Shown here: piece after piece, positions 21,308-30,132 of the stretch | How the letters are laid out: the number at the start of each line of letters is the position of its first letter | How positions within the stretch are numbered: the first letter of the stretch is position 1 | DNA from: an uncultured Chlorobiaceae bacterium | Lineage (GTDB): Bacteria > Bacteroidota > Chlorobiia > Chlorobiales > Chlorobiaceae | Length of the DNA stretch: 64,000 nt | Direction of reading: 5' to 3' | Assembly: GCA_903895195.1 (NCBI GenBank) | Contig: CAITSZ010000017.1 | Coordinates: 30,332 to 94,331, forward strand | Notes under the pieces: generated by a model | Told to the model about the DNA's origin: nothing | Database searches by the model: none | What the model saw: only the letters and a program-made list of their open reading frames with translations | Made by a program: the position numbers and the translations under genes

Positions 21308-23854
21308 ATGGAAGGCAATTTTTCAAATAGAGTACAGGATGTCATTCGACTCAGCCGTGAGGAGGCTCTGCGGTTAGGTCATGACTATATCGGCACAGAG
21401 CATCTTCTTCTTGGCCTCATCAAGGAAGGCGAAGGTATAGGTGCAAGGATATTGAAAAACCTCAAGATAGATTTATTCAGCCTCAAACAGAAAATTGAGG
21501 AAAGTACCCATCCTAAAGTTCCTGCAACCCAGATGGGCAATGTTCCTCTGACGAAGCAGGCAGAGAAGGTGCTGAAAATTACCTATCTCGAAGCGAAAAT
21601 CTGCAAGTCAAGCGTTATAGGAACTGAGCATCTTCTGCTTTCGATCATGAAAGGTGATGATAATATTGCCGCTCAGATTCTCGAACAGTTTGGCGTAACC
21701 TACGATCTTGTAAGGGATGAACTGATTAACATCACAAGCAGCAAGAGCGAGTCAGACGAGCCGCCGCTTGAGGGATCATACTCGTCGGGAGGTTCAGAAC
21801 GGCAGCAGAAAAAACCAGATCCGAGAAAAGGCGAGAGAACCAAGACCCCCGTCCTCGACAACTTTGGTCGTGACCTTACCCGCCTTGCCCTTGAGGACAA
21901 GCTCGATCCAATCATCGGACGCGAAAAAGAGATCGAACGTGTGGCCCAGGTTTTGAGCCGCCGTAAAAAGAACAATCCAGTGCTGATTGGAGAGCCGGGA
22001 GTCGGAAAGACAGCCATCGCCGAAGGCCTTGCACTTAAGATTGTCCAGCGTAAGGTATCCAGAGTGCTTTATGACAAGAGGGTTGTTGCCCTTGACCTTG
22101 CAGCGCTTGTTGCAGGCACAAAGTACAGGGGACAGTTCGAGGAGAGGATGAAAGCTCTCATGAATGAGCTCGAGCGGTCGCGCGATGTGATTTTGTTTAT
22201 TGACGAACTGCATACAATTGTCGGTGCAGGCGGAGCTTCGGGTTCGCTTGACGCAAGCAATATCTTCAAGCCTGCTTTAGCCCGGGGCGAGTTGCAGTGT
22301 ATCGGAGCAACCACGCTCGACGAATATCGTCAGTTTATTGAAAAAGACGGAGCTCTCGACCGGAGGTTCCAGAAAATTATGGTCGAGCCCACTTCTGTTG
22401 ATGAGACCATACAGATTCTCAACAATATCAAGTCGAAATATGAGTCGCATCACCATGTGAACTATTCCGAAGATGCTATCGAAAAAGCCGTAAAGCTTTC
22501 CGAACGCTATATCACCGACCGCTTTCTTCCTGACAAAGCCATTGATGTTATGGACGAGGCCGGTGCCAGGGTACATTTAAGCAACATTCATGTGCCGCAG
22601 GAGATTCTTGAGCTTGAAAAATCCATCGAGGAGGTCAAGGCAGAGAAGAACCAGGTTGTGAAGATGCAGAATTTCGAGGAAGCTGCAAGACTCCGCGACA
22701 AGGAGAAAAACCTGCTTGATGCTCTTGATCATGCAAAACAGGAGTGGGAAGATCGGGCCTCCGAAAGCGTTTACGATGTTACTGAGGCCGATATAACCTC
22801 AGTTATTGCCATGATGACCGGCATTCCCGTAGCAAGGGTTGCACAGTCTGAATCGAAAAAGCTGCTCAGTATGGAAGCTGACCTTACAAAAGAGGTCATC
22901 GGTCAGGATGAGGCAATCAAAAAGATAACCAAGGCAATACAGCGTACCCGTGCCGGTTTGAAAGATCCTTCGCGTCCTATTGGATCTTTTATTTTTCTCG
23001 GTCCCACAGGTGTCGGTAAAACCGAACTTGCCAAGGCATTGACCCGCTACATTTTTGACACCGAAGATGCCCTGATCAGAGCCGATATGAGCGAGTATAT
23101 GGAGAAGTTTTCGGTCAGTCGTCTTGTTGGAGCGCCTCCAGGATATGTAGGCTATGAAGAGGGCGGTCAGCTGACGGAAAAAGTCCGCCGCAAGCCATAT
23201 TCAGTCGTTCTTATCGATGAGATTGAAAAAGCGCATCCCGATGTATTCAATATTTTACTGCAGGTACTTGATGAGGGTGTTTTAACTGATGGAATGGGAC
23301 GAAAGGTTGATTTTCGCAACACCATTATCATTATGACCTCGAATATCGGAGCAAAAGATATCAAGAGTTTCGGTGCAGGATCTGGTATGGGCTTTACAGC
23401 TCCAGATGATGCTACAGGGAGTTACAAGGCGATGAAGTCAACTATCGAGGATGCTCTTAAGCGGGTGTTCAATCCAGAGTTTCTCAACCGTATTGATGAT
23501 ATTATTGTTTTTCACCCGCTCGAAAAACAGCATATTTTCAAAATTATCGATATCACTGCCGGCAAGCTCTTCAAGAGGCTTCACGAGATGGGCATTGAGG
23601 TCGACATCGATGAGAAAGCCAAGGAGTTTCTTGTCGATAAGGGATACGACCAGAAATACGGTGCACGACCACTGAAAAGGGCTCTGCAGAAATATGTGGA
23701 GGATCCTCTGGCCGAAGAGATGCTCAAAGGACGGTTTTCAGAAGGCAGCACAATTCGTATAGCCTTTGATGAAAAGGAGAATGAGCTCCGTTTTCTTGAT
23801 GGGGCAGCTCCGGCAAAAAAAGGCAAGAGAGAAGAAAAGCTTGACACTGAATAA
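21308..23854 (+). CDS. clpC: ATP-dependent Clp protease ATP-binding subunit ClpC
   Basis: HSP100/AAA+ unfoldase that feeds proteins into ClpP. In order: two N-terminal Clp repeats (about 1-150), AAA-1 with Walker A GEPGVGKT near 226, a UVR-like middle segment near 435-470 ([21 protein letters not shown]), and AAA-2 with GPTGVGKT near 564, SEYMEK and a sensor region with MTSNIGA. The UVR segment and 848-residue length separate ClpC from ClpB and ClpA. A 6-bp inverted repeat (GCACTC...GAGTGC) at 21241-21261 lies in the leader and could be a regulator site. It is followed by a strong terminator. Confidence 0.97.
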   Translation: MEGNFSNRVQDVIRLSREEALRLGHDYIGTEHLLLGLIKEGEGIGARILKNLKIDLFSLKQKIEESTHPKVPATQMGNVPLTKQAEKVLKITYLEAKICKSSVIGTEHLLLSIMKGDDNIAAQILEQFGVTYDLVRDELINITSSKSESDEPPLEGSYSSGGSERQQKKPDPRKGERTKTPVLDNFGRDLTRLALEDKLDPIIGREKEIERVAQVLSRRKKNNPVLIGEPGVGKTAIAEGLALKIVQRKVSRVLYDKRVVALDLAALVAGTKYRGQFEERMKALMNELERSRDVILFIDELHTIVGAGGASGSLDASNIFKPALARGELQCIGATTLDEYRQFIEKDGALDRRFQKIMVEPTSVDETIQILNNIKSKYESHHHVNYSEDAIEKAVKLSERYITDRFLPDKAIDVMDEAGARVHLSNIHVPQEILELEKSIEEVKAEKNQVVKMQNFEEAARLRDKEKNLLDALDHAKQEWEDRASESVYDVTEADITSVIAMMTGIPVARVAQSESKKLLSMEADLTKEVIGQDEAIKKITKAIQRTRAGLKDPSRPIGSFIFLGPTGVGKTELAKALTRYIFDTEDALIRADMSEYMEKFSVSRLVGAPPGYVGYEEGGQLTEKVRRKPYSVVLIDEIEKAHPDVFNILLQVLDEGVLTDGMGRKVDFRNTIIIMTSNIGAKDIKSFGAGSGMGFTAPDDATGSYKAMKSTIEDALKRVFNPEFLNRIDDIIVFHPLEKQHIFKIIDITAGKLFKRLHEMGIEVDIDEKAKEFLVDKGYDQKYGARPLKRALQKYVEDPLAEEMLKGRFSEGSTIRIAFDEKENELRFLDGAAPAKKGKREEKLDTE

Positions 23855-23884
23855 ATAAAAGCGGTTGTCACAAAAGCCAGAGAC

Positions 23885-23932
23885 CGGCAAGAAAAAAGAG
23901 CCACATGAAAATGTGGCTCTTTTTTCTTGCCG
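23885..23932 (+). terminator. strong intrinsic terminator after clpC
   Basis: A perfect 22-bp stem closed by a GAAA tetraloop. The left arm runs 23885-23906 and the right arm 23911-23932. The right arm contains a run of T that pairs with the A-run on the left, so the hairpin can act for transcripts from either side: clpC on plus and, read through, the exported-protein gene on minus. Confidence 0.93.
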
Positions 23933-23987
23933 ACAACCTAACCTATTCGTCAAAAGATGCGTTACATGCCAACTCTCGTTGTATGTA

Positions 23988-24503
23988 TTATTTTGCCCAG
24001 ATCTTGATCATTGTCATCCCCTGATTTTTCTGTTTATCAGGAATAAAAGTACCCCTTATTGTAATGAGCTCCGAATAATTATACTCCGTAACTTTTTCCT
24101 TTAAAGAGGTATTTGATTTTTGAGTACTCTTATATACCTGAGTATTTATAGTTGCAGCGATAGAGTTTAATTTTTCAGTAGTTGAGCTTTCTTTTATAAA
24201 GCCAGTTTCACGTAATGATTGTTCGATTTGGCCATATAAAGAACCGATCGCGTTTACAAATTCTTTATCTGGATATGATCCAGTTGTCGTAACAAAACCC
24301 TCATAAATATAGCCATTTGTGTTTCTGAAAAACACAACAATATGGCCCTTTCCAAAGGTTCTCGTGTTGTTATCAGGAAGAGGGATTACTTCATAACCCG
24401 ATTTTTTAAATAACGCAGCATAGTCGTTAAAAATTGAGGTCTCGGCCATACAATTTGCAGCTGTAAGACTCACGAGTATAAAAAAAAGTATTATTTTTTT
24501 CAT
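23988..24503 (-). CDS. exported hypothetical protein
   Basis: A 171-residue protein with a clear signal peptide (MKKIILFFILVSLTAANCMA, cleavage after CMA). The mature part is polar and mixed alpha/beta (FGKGHIVVFFRNTNGYIYEGFVTTTGSYP, then a helix-rich central part and a final YSELITIRGTFIP). I do not recognise the family. It converges on the clpC terminator hairpin. Confidence 0.72.
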   Translation of the reverse strand: MKKIILFFILVSLTAANCMAETSIFNDYAALFKKSGYEVIPLPDNNTRTFGKGHIVVFFRNTNGYIYEGFVTTTGSYPDKEFVNAIGSLYGQIEQSLRETGFIKESSTTEKLNSIAATINTQVYKSTQKSNTSLKEKVTEYNYSELITIRGTFIPDKQKNQGMTMIKIWAK

Positions 24504-24934
24504 AATGTTTCCCCTTAAATTTTTTACGGATATGCAGTAAAAATAAAAATAGCATCAACCCGATATATGAAAGCAAAGATACTCAATCGTAACGACTTTC
24601 TTTCCGTTCTTATCAGGCAAACATGCTGTCCGTACCGAGAGTCAAAATCCCGAATCATTCTGACTTTTAATGGTAGTTCTAAATAATGTAGATTACATCC
24701 CTCTTAAGGTTTGTTAAATTGGAGGCCTATTTTCACTCTAACAGCCTGACAGCTCTTGGCCCCCTCCCTCGTCCCATGACATTGATTTGGCAGGCGTAGT
24801 CGCAAGCAGGGTTAACTTCAGCTGAGCAATTTTTAGGGCTTAAACGGGAAAGGATGCAACACGTATGAGCCCCCCGAAATGCGCTTTGGCCGCCTCATCT
24901 TGACCTATGAGACGGCCTTTTTTTCATGATAAAG
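24504..24934. other. intergenic region ending in a terminator-like hairpin
   Basis: No protein-coding gene can be supported. The left part (24504-24710) is AT-rich and probably carries the promoter of the exported-protein gene. From about 24720 the base composition shifts to GC-rich and the stretch ends at a plus-strand hairpin with a T-run. Short frames on the minus strand (24730-24860) show no start codon or family match. It could hold a small RNA or a decayed element. Confidence 0.4.
24888..24924 (+). terminator. terminator-like hairpin without an obvious upstream gene
   Basis: GGCCGCCTCAT and ATGAGACGGCC pair with one internal mismatch around an 8-nt loop and are followed by seven T residues on the plus strand. 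It lies just beyond the 3' end of the minus-strand trpB2 gene, but its T-run is on the wrong side for that gene. It therefore points to a plus-strand transcript from 24720 or earlier, or is an orphan. Confidence 0.6.
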
Positions 24935-26308
24935 TTACCGCTGTGGGGGCAGTGGATTGTCTTTCACTGCGGCAAGAGAGTTCTGGAGAAGCTCTTCGGG
25001 CAGCGGGTAATCGTGGAGCTTCCCTGACATGAAGGCATCATAGCCCTGAAGATCCATCAGGCCATGGCCCGACCAGTTCATGAGAATCACCTTCTCCTTT
25101 CCTTCCTCTTTTGCCTGTTTTGCTTCACGAATAGTCTGCGCTATTGCGTGTGAGGTTTCCGGAGCGGGGATGAACCCTTCGGTATGGGCAAAGAGCAGGG
25201 CAGCCTCATAACACTCCGTCTGTCTAATGGCAGTGGCATCAATCAGTCCAAGCTGCTTTACATGGCTCACCAGCGGGGCCATGCCGTGATAGCGCAATCC
25301 TCCCGCATGAATGGCCGGGGGAATAAAGCCATGACCAAGGCTGTGCATCGGAAGCAAAGGGGTCATTTTAGCAACATCGCCATTATCGTAAATATAAGGC
25401 CCACGAGTGAGCGTCGGGCACGCTTCAGGTTCAGTTGCAATGATCTGAACATCACGGCCATGAATTTTATCACAGATAAAAGGAAAACTGATACCTGCGA
25501 AGTTTGATCCGCCGCCGGCACAACCGATCACGATATCCGGATAAAGGCCTACCTTTTCAAGTTGTTTGCGAGCCTCAAGGCCGATAATGGTCTGGTGCAG
25601 CATAACATGGTTCAAAACGCTGCCCAGCGCATAGCGCGTATCATCGCGCTCAACAGCTTGTTCAATAGCTTCACTGATCGCTATGGCAAGGCTTCCCGGA
25701 GTATCAGGCATTTCACTGAGAATTCTGCGCCCTATGGCGGTTTGATCGCTTGGACTTGCAATGCAGTCAGCACCCCAGGTTCTCATCATGATTTTGCGGA
25801 ACGGCTTCTGGTCAAAGCTGATACGCACCATAAACACCTTGCAGTCGATGCCGATAAGCTTGCAGCTCATGGCAAGTGCGCTTCCCCACTGGCCGGCACC
25901 CGTTTCAGTAATAAGATGTTTTATGCCGAACTGCTTGTTGTACCAAGCCTGGGCAACAGCGGTATTAGGTTTGTGGCTTCCTGCCGGTGAGACTCCTTCG
26001 TTTTTGTAGAAGATCTTCGCCGGAGTTTTTAGTGCAGCTTCAAGCCTATGAGCCCTGGTTAGCGGCGACGGTCTCCATAGTTTCAGAATAGCCTGTATCT
26101 CCTGGGGAATATCGATCCACCGGTCAGTACTGACCTCCTGCTCGATTAAGTTCATCGGAAAAACTTTCGCAAGGGCATCCGGTCCAACCGGGTTACCGTC
26201 CGGCCCCAATGGCGGCGGAAGCGGTGTGGGCAGATCAGCCTGAATGTTGTACCATTGACGGGGCATTTCGTCTTCAGTCAGCAGGATCTTCGTGAATTCA
26301 GAACTCAT
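24935..26308 (-). CDS. trpB2: tryptophan synthase beta chain, TrpB2 type
   Basis: PLP enzyme joining indole and serine. At about 457 residues with a long N-terminal extension ([16 protein letters not shown]) it belongs to the TrpB2 group, which often works without TrpA, rather than to the trp-operon type. The PLP lysine is in [11 protein letters not shown] (about Lys113), the ETGAGQWG loop follows, and the phosphate-binding motif is [11 protein letters not shown]. No trpA lies nearby. I chose the ATG at 26308 because the conserved family N-terminus starts there; the frame is open to 26389. Confidence 0.9.
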   Translation of the reverse strand: MSSEFTKILLTEDEMPRQWYNIQADLPTPLPPPLGPDGNPVGPDALAKVFPMNLIEQEVSTDRWIDIPQEIQAILKLWRPSPLTRAHRLEAALKTPAKIFYKNEGVSPAGSHKPNTAVAQAWYNKQFGIKHLITETGAGQWGSALAMSCKLIGIDCKVFMVRISFDQKPFRKIMMRTWGADCIASPSDQTAIGRRILSEMPDTPGSLAIAISEAIEQAVERDDTRYALGSVLNHVMLHQTIIGLEARKQLEKVGLYPDIVIGCAGGGSNFAGISFPFICDKIHGRDVQIIATEPEACPTLTRGPYIYDNGDVAKMTPLLPMHSLGHGFIPPAIHAGGLRYHGMAPLVSHVKQLGLIDATAIRQTECYEAALLFAHTEGFIPAPETSHAIAQTIREAKQAKEEGKEKVILMNWSGHGLMDLQGYDAFMSGKLHDYPLPEELLQNSLAAVKDNPLPPQR

Positions 26309-26437
26309 GTTTTCTATGAATTTAGGGTGAAGGAGTACTGCAAGGGAGAGTTTGCCTGAAAAGATATGATCATAACGTAAAAACCGCAAAGAGGTTTTCT
26401 TAATTGAATTACATCACAGGATGTATGGTATCAATAG

Positions 26438-26523
26438 TGCCGAAGACGGGAATCGAACCCGTACGTCCATTGCTGAACACAGGATTTTAAGTCCTGGGCG
26501 TCTACCAGTTCCGCCACTTCGGC
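26438..26523 (-). tRNA. tRNA-Leu (anticodon TAA)
   Basis: An 86-nt type II tRNA. Acceptor arm GCCGAAG pairs with CTTCGGC. The D-arm contains GGCGGAACTGGTAGACGC. The anticodon stem CAGGA/TCCTG holds a loop with TAA, a long variable arm follows, and the T-arm reads CGGGTTCGATTCCCG. CCA is not encoded after the discriminator A. Confidence 0.96.
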
Positions 26524-26625
26524 CTGCCATCACATTATACAGGACGAGCAATTTACTATCTTCAAAGTCTTTCCCAAAAAATAAATAGTACTTGCCCGAC
26601 CCTTTTTTCCCCTGGATGTCAAGGC

Positions 26626-27693
26626 TCAGGAGCTGAAATGATCAAAACCCTTAACTGTTTTGAGATCAATGGTCATCCCGTAAATATCGCTCAGCAGCAA
26701 ACCTTCTTCCTCGTCGGTTGTTTCCCCGATGACGACTATCTCTTTATTATCTGCAATTGCCTCATACTCCTCTTTCGGAATTGTAAACAGCAGCTGATAG
26801 TCTTCCCCACCAGTCAGAGCCCAGGTAAGAGCATCATCCTGAAGTTCATCGGCAATGCGGCGGGTGGCGGGATGGATAGGAATTCGGCTTTCATGAATCA
26901 AGGCTCCGGTATTTGAACTGCGGCAGATATGCTGGAGGTCCGAACTTAGCCCGTCAGAAATATCGATCATCGAAGAGGGTCGGATATTTTTCGAGTGCAA
27001 TAACCTTACAATATCGAGGCGCGCAATAGGAGATAAATGGCTTTGTATGGCATTACCGTACTCTTTAAGGTCAGCCATGATGCTTTTATTATAAGGCTCG
27101 TTGTTTTCGATGTGCTCCAGCATAATCTCCTTTTCACGCATAAGAAGTTTGAGCCCTGCAGCTGAACCGCCGAGGGTGCCCGAAACACAGATAAGTTCAC
27201 CGGGTCCGGCTCCGCTTCTATGTGTCAGCTGCTCAGCCGGAACCTCACCGATCATGGCGATTGAAATGATAAGTCCCGATCGTGATGATGAGGTATCGCC
27301 TCCGGCAATGGCAAGCCCGTATTCCTTTGCAGCATAGGCCATACCACTGTAAAGCTCTTCAATCATTTCAACTGAAAAAGATGCAGGGACGGCAATCGAG
27401 ATCAGTGCATAGCGCGCAATGGCATTCATAGCGCAGATATCTGAAACATTAACGCTGATCGATTTGCTTCCGAGAAGTTTCAGGGGAGTTGTCAAAAGAT
27501 CGAAGTGTATCTGGTCTACAAGCATATCGGTAGTTGCAACCTGCAAAAGCCCAGCGGAAGGTTGATAGACTGCACAATCATCACCAATGCCCGTTATCAG
27601 TTCTGGAATGGTATGAAGAGTTGGTTCTGCTATAGCTGCGATTTTATCGATCAGTCCGAATTCCCCGATTCCCGAGATAGCTCTATATGCCAT
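26626..27693 (-). CDS. thiL: thiamine-monophosphate kinase
   Basis: Phosphorylates thiamine monophosphate to the active diphosphate; cytoplasmic, PurM-like fold, about 355 residues. Family segments are ISGIGEFGLIDKI at the start, GIGDDCAVY, ATTDMLVDQIHF, SVNVSDICAMNA, GGDTSSSRSGLIISI and, near the end, ALTGGEDYQLLFT. The ATG at 27693 begins exactly at the family N-terminus. A GTG start at 27753 would add 20 charged residues. It is divergent from ftsY. No TPP riboswitch was recognised. Confidence 0.94.
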   Translation of the reverse strand: MAYRAISGIGEFGLIDKIAAIAEPTLHTIPELITGIGDDCAVYQPSAGLLQVATTDMLVDQIHFDLLTTPLKLLGSKSISVNVSDICAMNAIARYALISIAVPASFSVEMIEELYSGMAYAAKEYGLAIAGGDTSSSRSGLIISIAMIGEVPAEQLTHRSGAGPGELICVSGTLGGSAAGLKLLMREKEIMLEHIENNEPYNKSIMADLKEYGNAIQSHLSPIARLDIVRLLHSKNIRPSSMIDISDGLSSDLQHICRSSNTGALIHESRIPIHPATRRIADELQDDALTWALTGGEDYQLLFTIPKEEYEAIADNKEIVVIGETTDEEEGLLLSDIYGMTIDLKTVKGFDHFSS

Positions 27694-27803
27694 ATTTTTG
27701 CGTAAATTAGATTTCACCCTTAACGGTTCTTTGCGTGCTTTTTGGTCAGTCACGCTGCTTGGGGTTTCAATATTTTTATAATTAAAGACAATATCTCCTT
27801 TTT

Positions 27804-28748
27804 ATGGGTTTTTTTGACAACTTCAAACTATCACGGCTTAAGGAAGGACTCGGAAAAACCCGGGATACGCTTCGGGAAAAACTTTCCGTTATAACTCAGG
27901 GTAAGACTGAGATAGATGACGAGTTTCTTGAAGAACTTGAAACCATTCTTGTCGCAGCCGATGTTGGTGTCGAAACAACGCTCGGAATTGTTGACGCCAT
28001 AACAGAGCGGGCAAAAAAGGAGACCTACCGGTCGGAAGAGGAGCTGAACGGCATGCTCATGGAGGAGATTCAGCAGCTGCTCAGTCTGACAGGAGAGTCG
28101 CACCCGCTGGATTTTGAGGCAGTGCTCCCAGCAAAACCCTATGTGATACTGATTGTCGGCGTAAACGGGGCAGGCAAAACCACCAGTGTTGCCAAGCTTG
28201 CGCATAACTACGAAAAAGCTGGGAAAAAAGTAATTATAGCTGCAGCTGATACCTTCAGGGCCGCTGCCTATGAACAGCTGAAAATATGGGCCGACAGGGC
28301 CGGTGTGCCGATTATCGGTCAGGGTCAGGGAGCCGATCCGGCATCTGTTGTGTACGATGCCGTCAGTGCTGCCGTATCCAGAAATGCCGATGTGGTGCTG
28401 ATTGATACTGCAGGTCGTCTGCACAACAAAAGTCACCTGATGGAGGAGCTTGCAAAGATTATGCGGGTGGCTACAAAAAAAATTCCCGAAGCTCCCCATG
28501 AAGTGTTGCTCATTCTTGATGGTACTACCGGTCAGAATGCGGTTCTTCAGGCAAGGGAATTTACACGCTTTGTCAAGGTTACCGGACTTGTAGTGACCAA
28601 ACTTGACGGAACCGCCAAAGGCGGGATTGTGCTCTCCATTTCACGTGAGCTTAATTTACCGGTCAAGTATATCGGTGTTGGTGAAAAAATAGATGATTTG
28701 CAGCTTTTTGATAGAGCTGAGTTTGTGGAAGCACTGCTTGGGCGATAG
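27804..28748 (+). CDS. ftsY: signal recognition particle receptor FtsY
   Basis: SRP receptor GTPase at the cytoplasmic face of the membrane that docks translating ribosomes carrying membrane proteins. It has an N-terminal helical N domain and a G domain with P-loop GVNGAGKTT (119-127), DTFRAAAYEQ near 150, DTAGR near 203 and TKLDGTAKGG near 266. The 314 residues lack the long acidic A domain of the E. coli protein; this short form is common in other phyla. It converges with the DUF123 gene. Confidence 0.96.
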   Translation: MGFFDNFKLSRLKEGLGKTRDTLREKLSVITQGKTEIDDEFLEELETILVAADVGVETTLGIVDAITERAKKETYRSEEELNGMLMEEIQQLLSLTGESHPLDFEAVLPAKPYVILIVGVNGAGKTTSVAKLAHNYEKAGKKVIIAAADTFRAAAYEQLKIWADRAGVPIIGQGQGADPASVVYDAVSAAVSRNADVVLIDTAGRLHNKSHLMEELAKIMRVATKKIPEAPHEVLLILDGTTGQNAVLQAREFTRFVKVTGLVVTKLDGTAKGGIVLSISRELNLPVKYIGVGEKIDDLQLFDRAEFVEALLGR

Positions 28749-28750
28749 GC

Positions 28751-29332
28751 TTATTGCTTTTCAAGCTTTGCGGTCAATGCCGGAATGAATTGCCCGAGCT
28801 GCTCAAGAGTCTTTTTCTGATCGGTTAACCGGAGTATATGGCTGCTGTTTCGGGTATCCTGGGCGCCGAGGCGCGGAGCAATGAGAGAGGTTTCCCGGAT
28901 TGAGGCAAGGAACTCCGATAGATGGTGCTCCAGTTTTTCGGGATGTCGCATGATGAGGACATGGGTTATTTCCGCCTCGCTATGCTCAAGGAAATAATCG
29001 ATATGCCAGTGAAGCTTTTTTTCTGACGCGATGAAAGCGCAGCTTTTGACGGCATCATTTTTGGAAAAAAGTTTTATGATCTCGCTCTGAATTTTATGCG
29101 GCGGCTTTCCATTGGAGCGTGACGCATGGCGTATAAGTCGCCTCGCAAGAGGATCTCCTGTTTTGCCAAGTGCCGAGCCGATATAGAGATAGTCCCCGTC
29201 AGGAATTGAAAAAAGTCTGGATTTCTGAAACCTTCCGAAAGCAAGCTGAAAAGAGCTTGAAATCCTGATGAAAAGGATATACGAGCCCATAGTGTATTTA
29301 TTGCCAAAAATGGTAAACTGTGAGCCAGACAT
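28751..29332 (-). CDS. DUF123 (GIY-YIG-like) protein
   Basis: About 193 residues from the ATG at 29332; a TTG eight codons upstream is less likely. The sequence SYILFIRISS...GDYLYIGSALG...LARRLIRHASRS matches the DUF123 family, which has a GIY-YIG-nuclease-like fold (YILFI and YIGSA standing for the name motifs). It is followed by HWHIDYFLEHSEAEI, also typical. Nuclease activity is not established for most members. It ends 2 bp from the ftsY stop on the other strand. Confidence 0.85.
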   Translation of the reverse strand: MSGSQFTIFGNKYTMGSYILFIRISSSFQLAFGRFQKSRLFSIPDGDYLYIGSALGKTGDPLARRLIRHASRSNGKPPHKIQSEIIKLFSKNDAVKSCAFIASEKKLHWHIDYFLEHSEAEITHVLIMRHPEKLEHHLSEFLASIRETSLIAPRLGAQDTRNSSHILRLTDQKKTLEQLGQFIPALTAKLEKQ

Positions 29333-29447
29333 TGTTTTTTGTTGTTTTTGATGCAATATTATCGATCCTGAGGGGAACCCTTAATGATTGAAAGATAGTT
29401 ATTCAGTGAAGTTTTCGATTGCCAAGAGCACAAATGGTGTGCGATCG

Positions 29448-30110
29448 ATGAAAAAATCGGAACAGCTTCTGGAGCATAGGCGAAGGGAGATGGTTGAAAC
29501 GTTGCAACGGTACGGCATTGATAACCGGCGTGTGCTCGATGCTTTTCTTGAGGTTCCTCGCCATCTTTTTTTTGATGCAGCAGTTCTGGAGCTTGCATAC
29601 AACGATGGAGCCTACCCAATTGGGTGCGGTCAGACCATATCGCAGCCCTACACGGTAGCCTGTATGACTACCTTGCTTGTCGAACGTTGTTCTTCGGGAA
29701 AAGTGCTCGAAATTGGTACAGGATCAGGCTATCAGGCAGCCATTCTTGATGTTCTTGGTTATTCAGTTTTTACTGTCGAACGGGTTGTAGAGCTTTATGC
29801 AAGGGCAGAGGCACTCTTTAAGGAGCTTGGGCAGCATATCACCTGTCGCTTTGGAGACGGGAGTGTAGGATGGGCTGGGGAGGCGCCTTTTGATGGCATT
29901 ATGATAACTGCAGGAGCTCCAAAGGAGCCTGAGCCGCTTTTGGATCAGCTTGCGCCACATGGTACTATGGTGATTCCAATTGGTGACTCCTGTTCACAGC
30001 AGATGACAGTTATCAGCAGATATGAAAATGATTTCAGGAAAGAGGTATTTCAGCAGTTTTCTTTTGTGCCTCTGGTCGGTAAGGAAGGGTGGCATGGCAC
30101 TGTTTTTTAA
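29448..30110 (+). CDS. pcm: protein-L-isoaspartate O-methyltransferase
   Basis: Repairs isomerised Asp/Asn residues in aged proteins by methylating isoaspartate with SAM. About 220 residues from the ATG at 29448; the frame opens at a TTG at 29388, which is unlikely to be used. Motifs: ISQPYTVACMT, SAM motif VLEIGTGSGYQAAIL, VERVVELYARAEALF and FDGIMITAGAPKEP. The adjacent downstream gene is a foldase 22 bp away, so both may form a protein-quality operon. Confidence 0.95.
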   Translation: MKKSEQLLEHRRREMVETLQRYGIDNRRVLDAFLEVPRHLFFDAAVLELAYNDGAYPIGCGQTISQPYTVACMTTLLVERCSSGKVLEIGTGSGYQAAILDVLGYSVFTVERVVELYARAEALFKELGQHITCRFGDGSVGWAGEAPFDGIMITAGAPKEPEPLLDQLAPHGTMVIPIGDSCSQQMTVISRYENDFRKEVFQQFSFVPLVGKEGWHGTVF

Positions 30111-30132
30111 CAACATAACGAAGGGATGATTT

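Noticed and set aside
27694..27803. TPP riboswitch upstream of thiL
   Set aside because: The spacer to ftsY is too short and lacks the conserved THI-box sequences.
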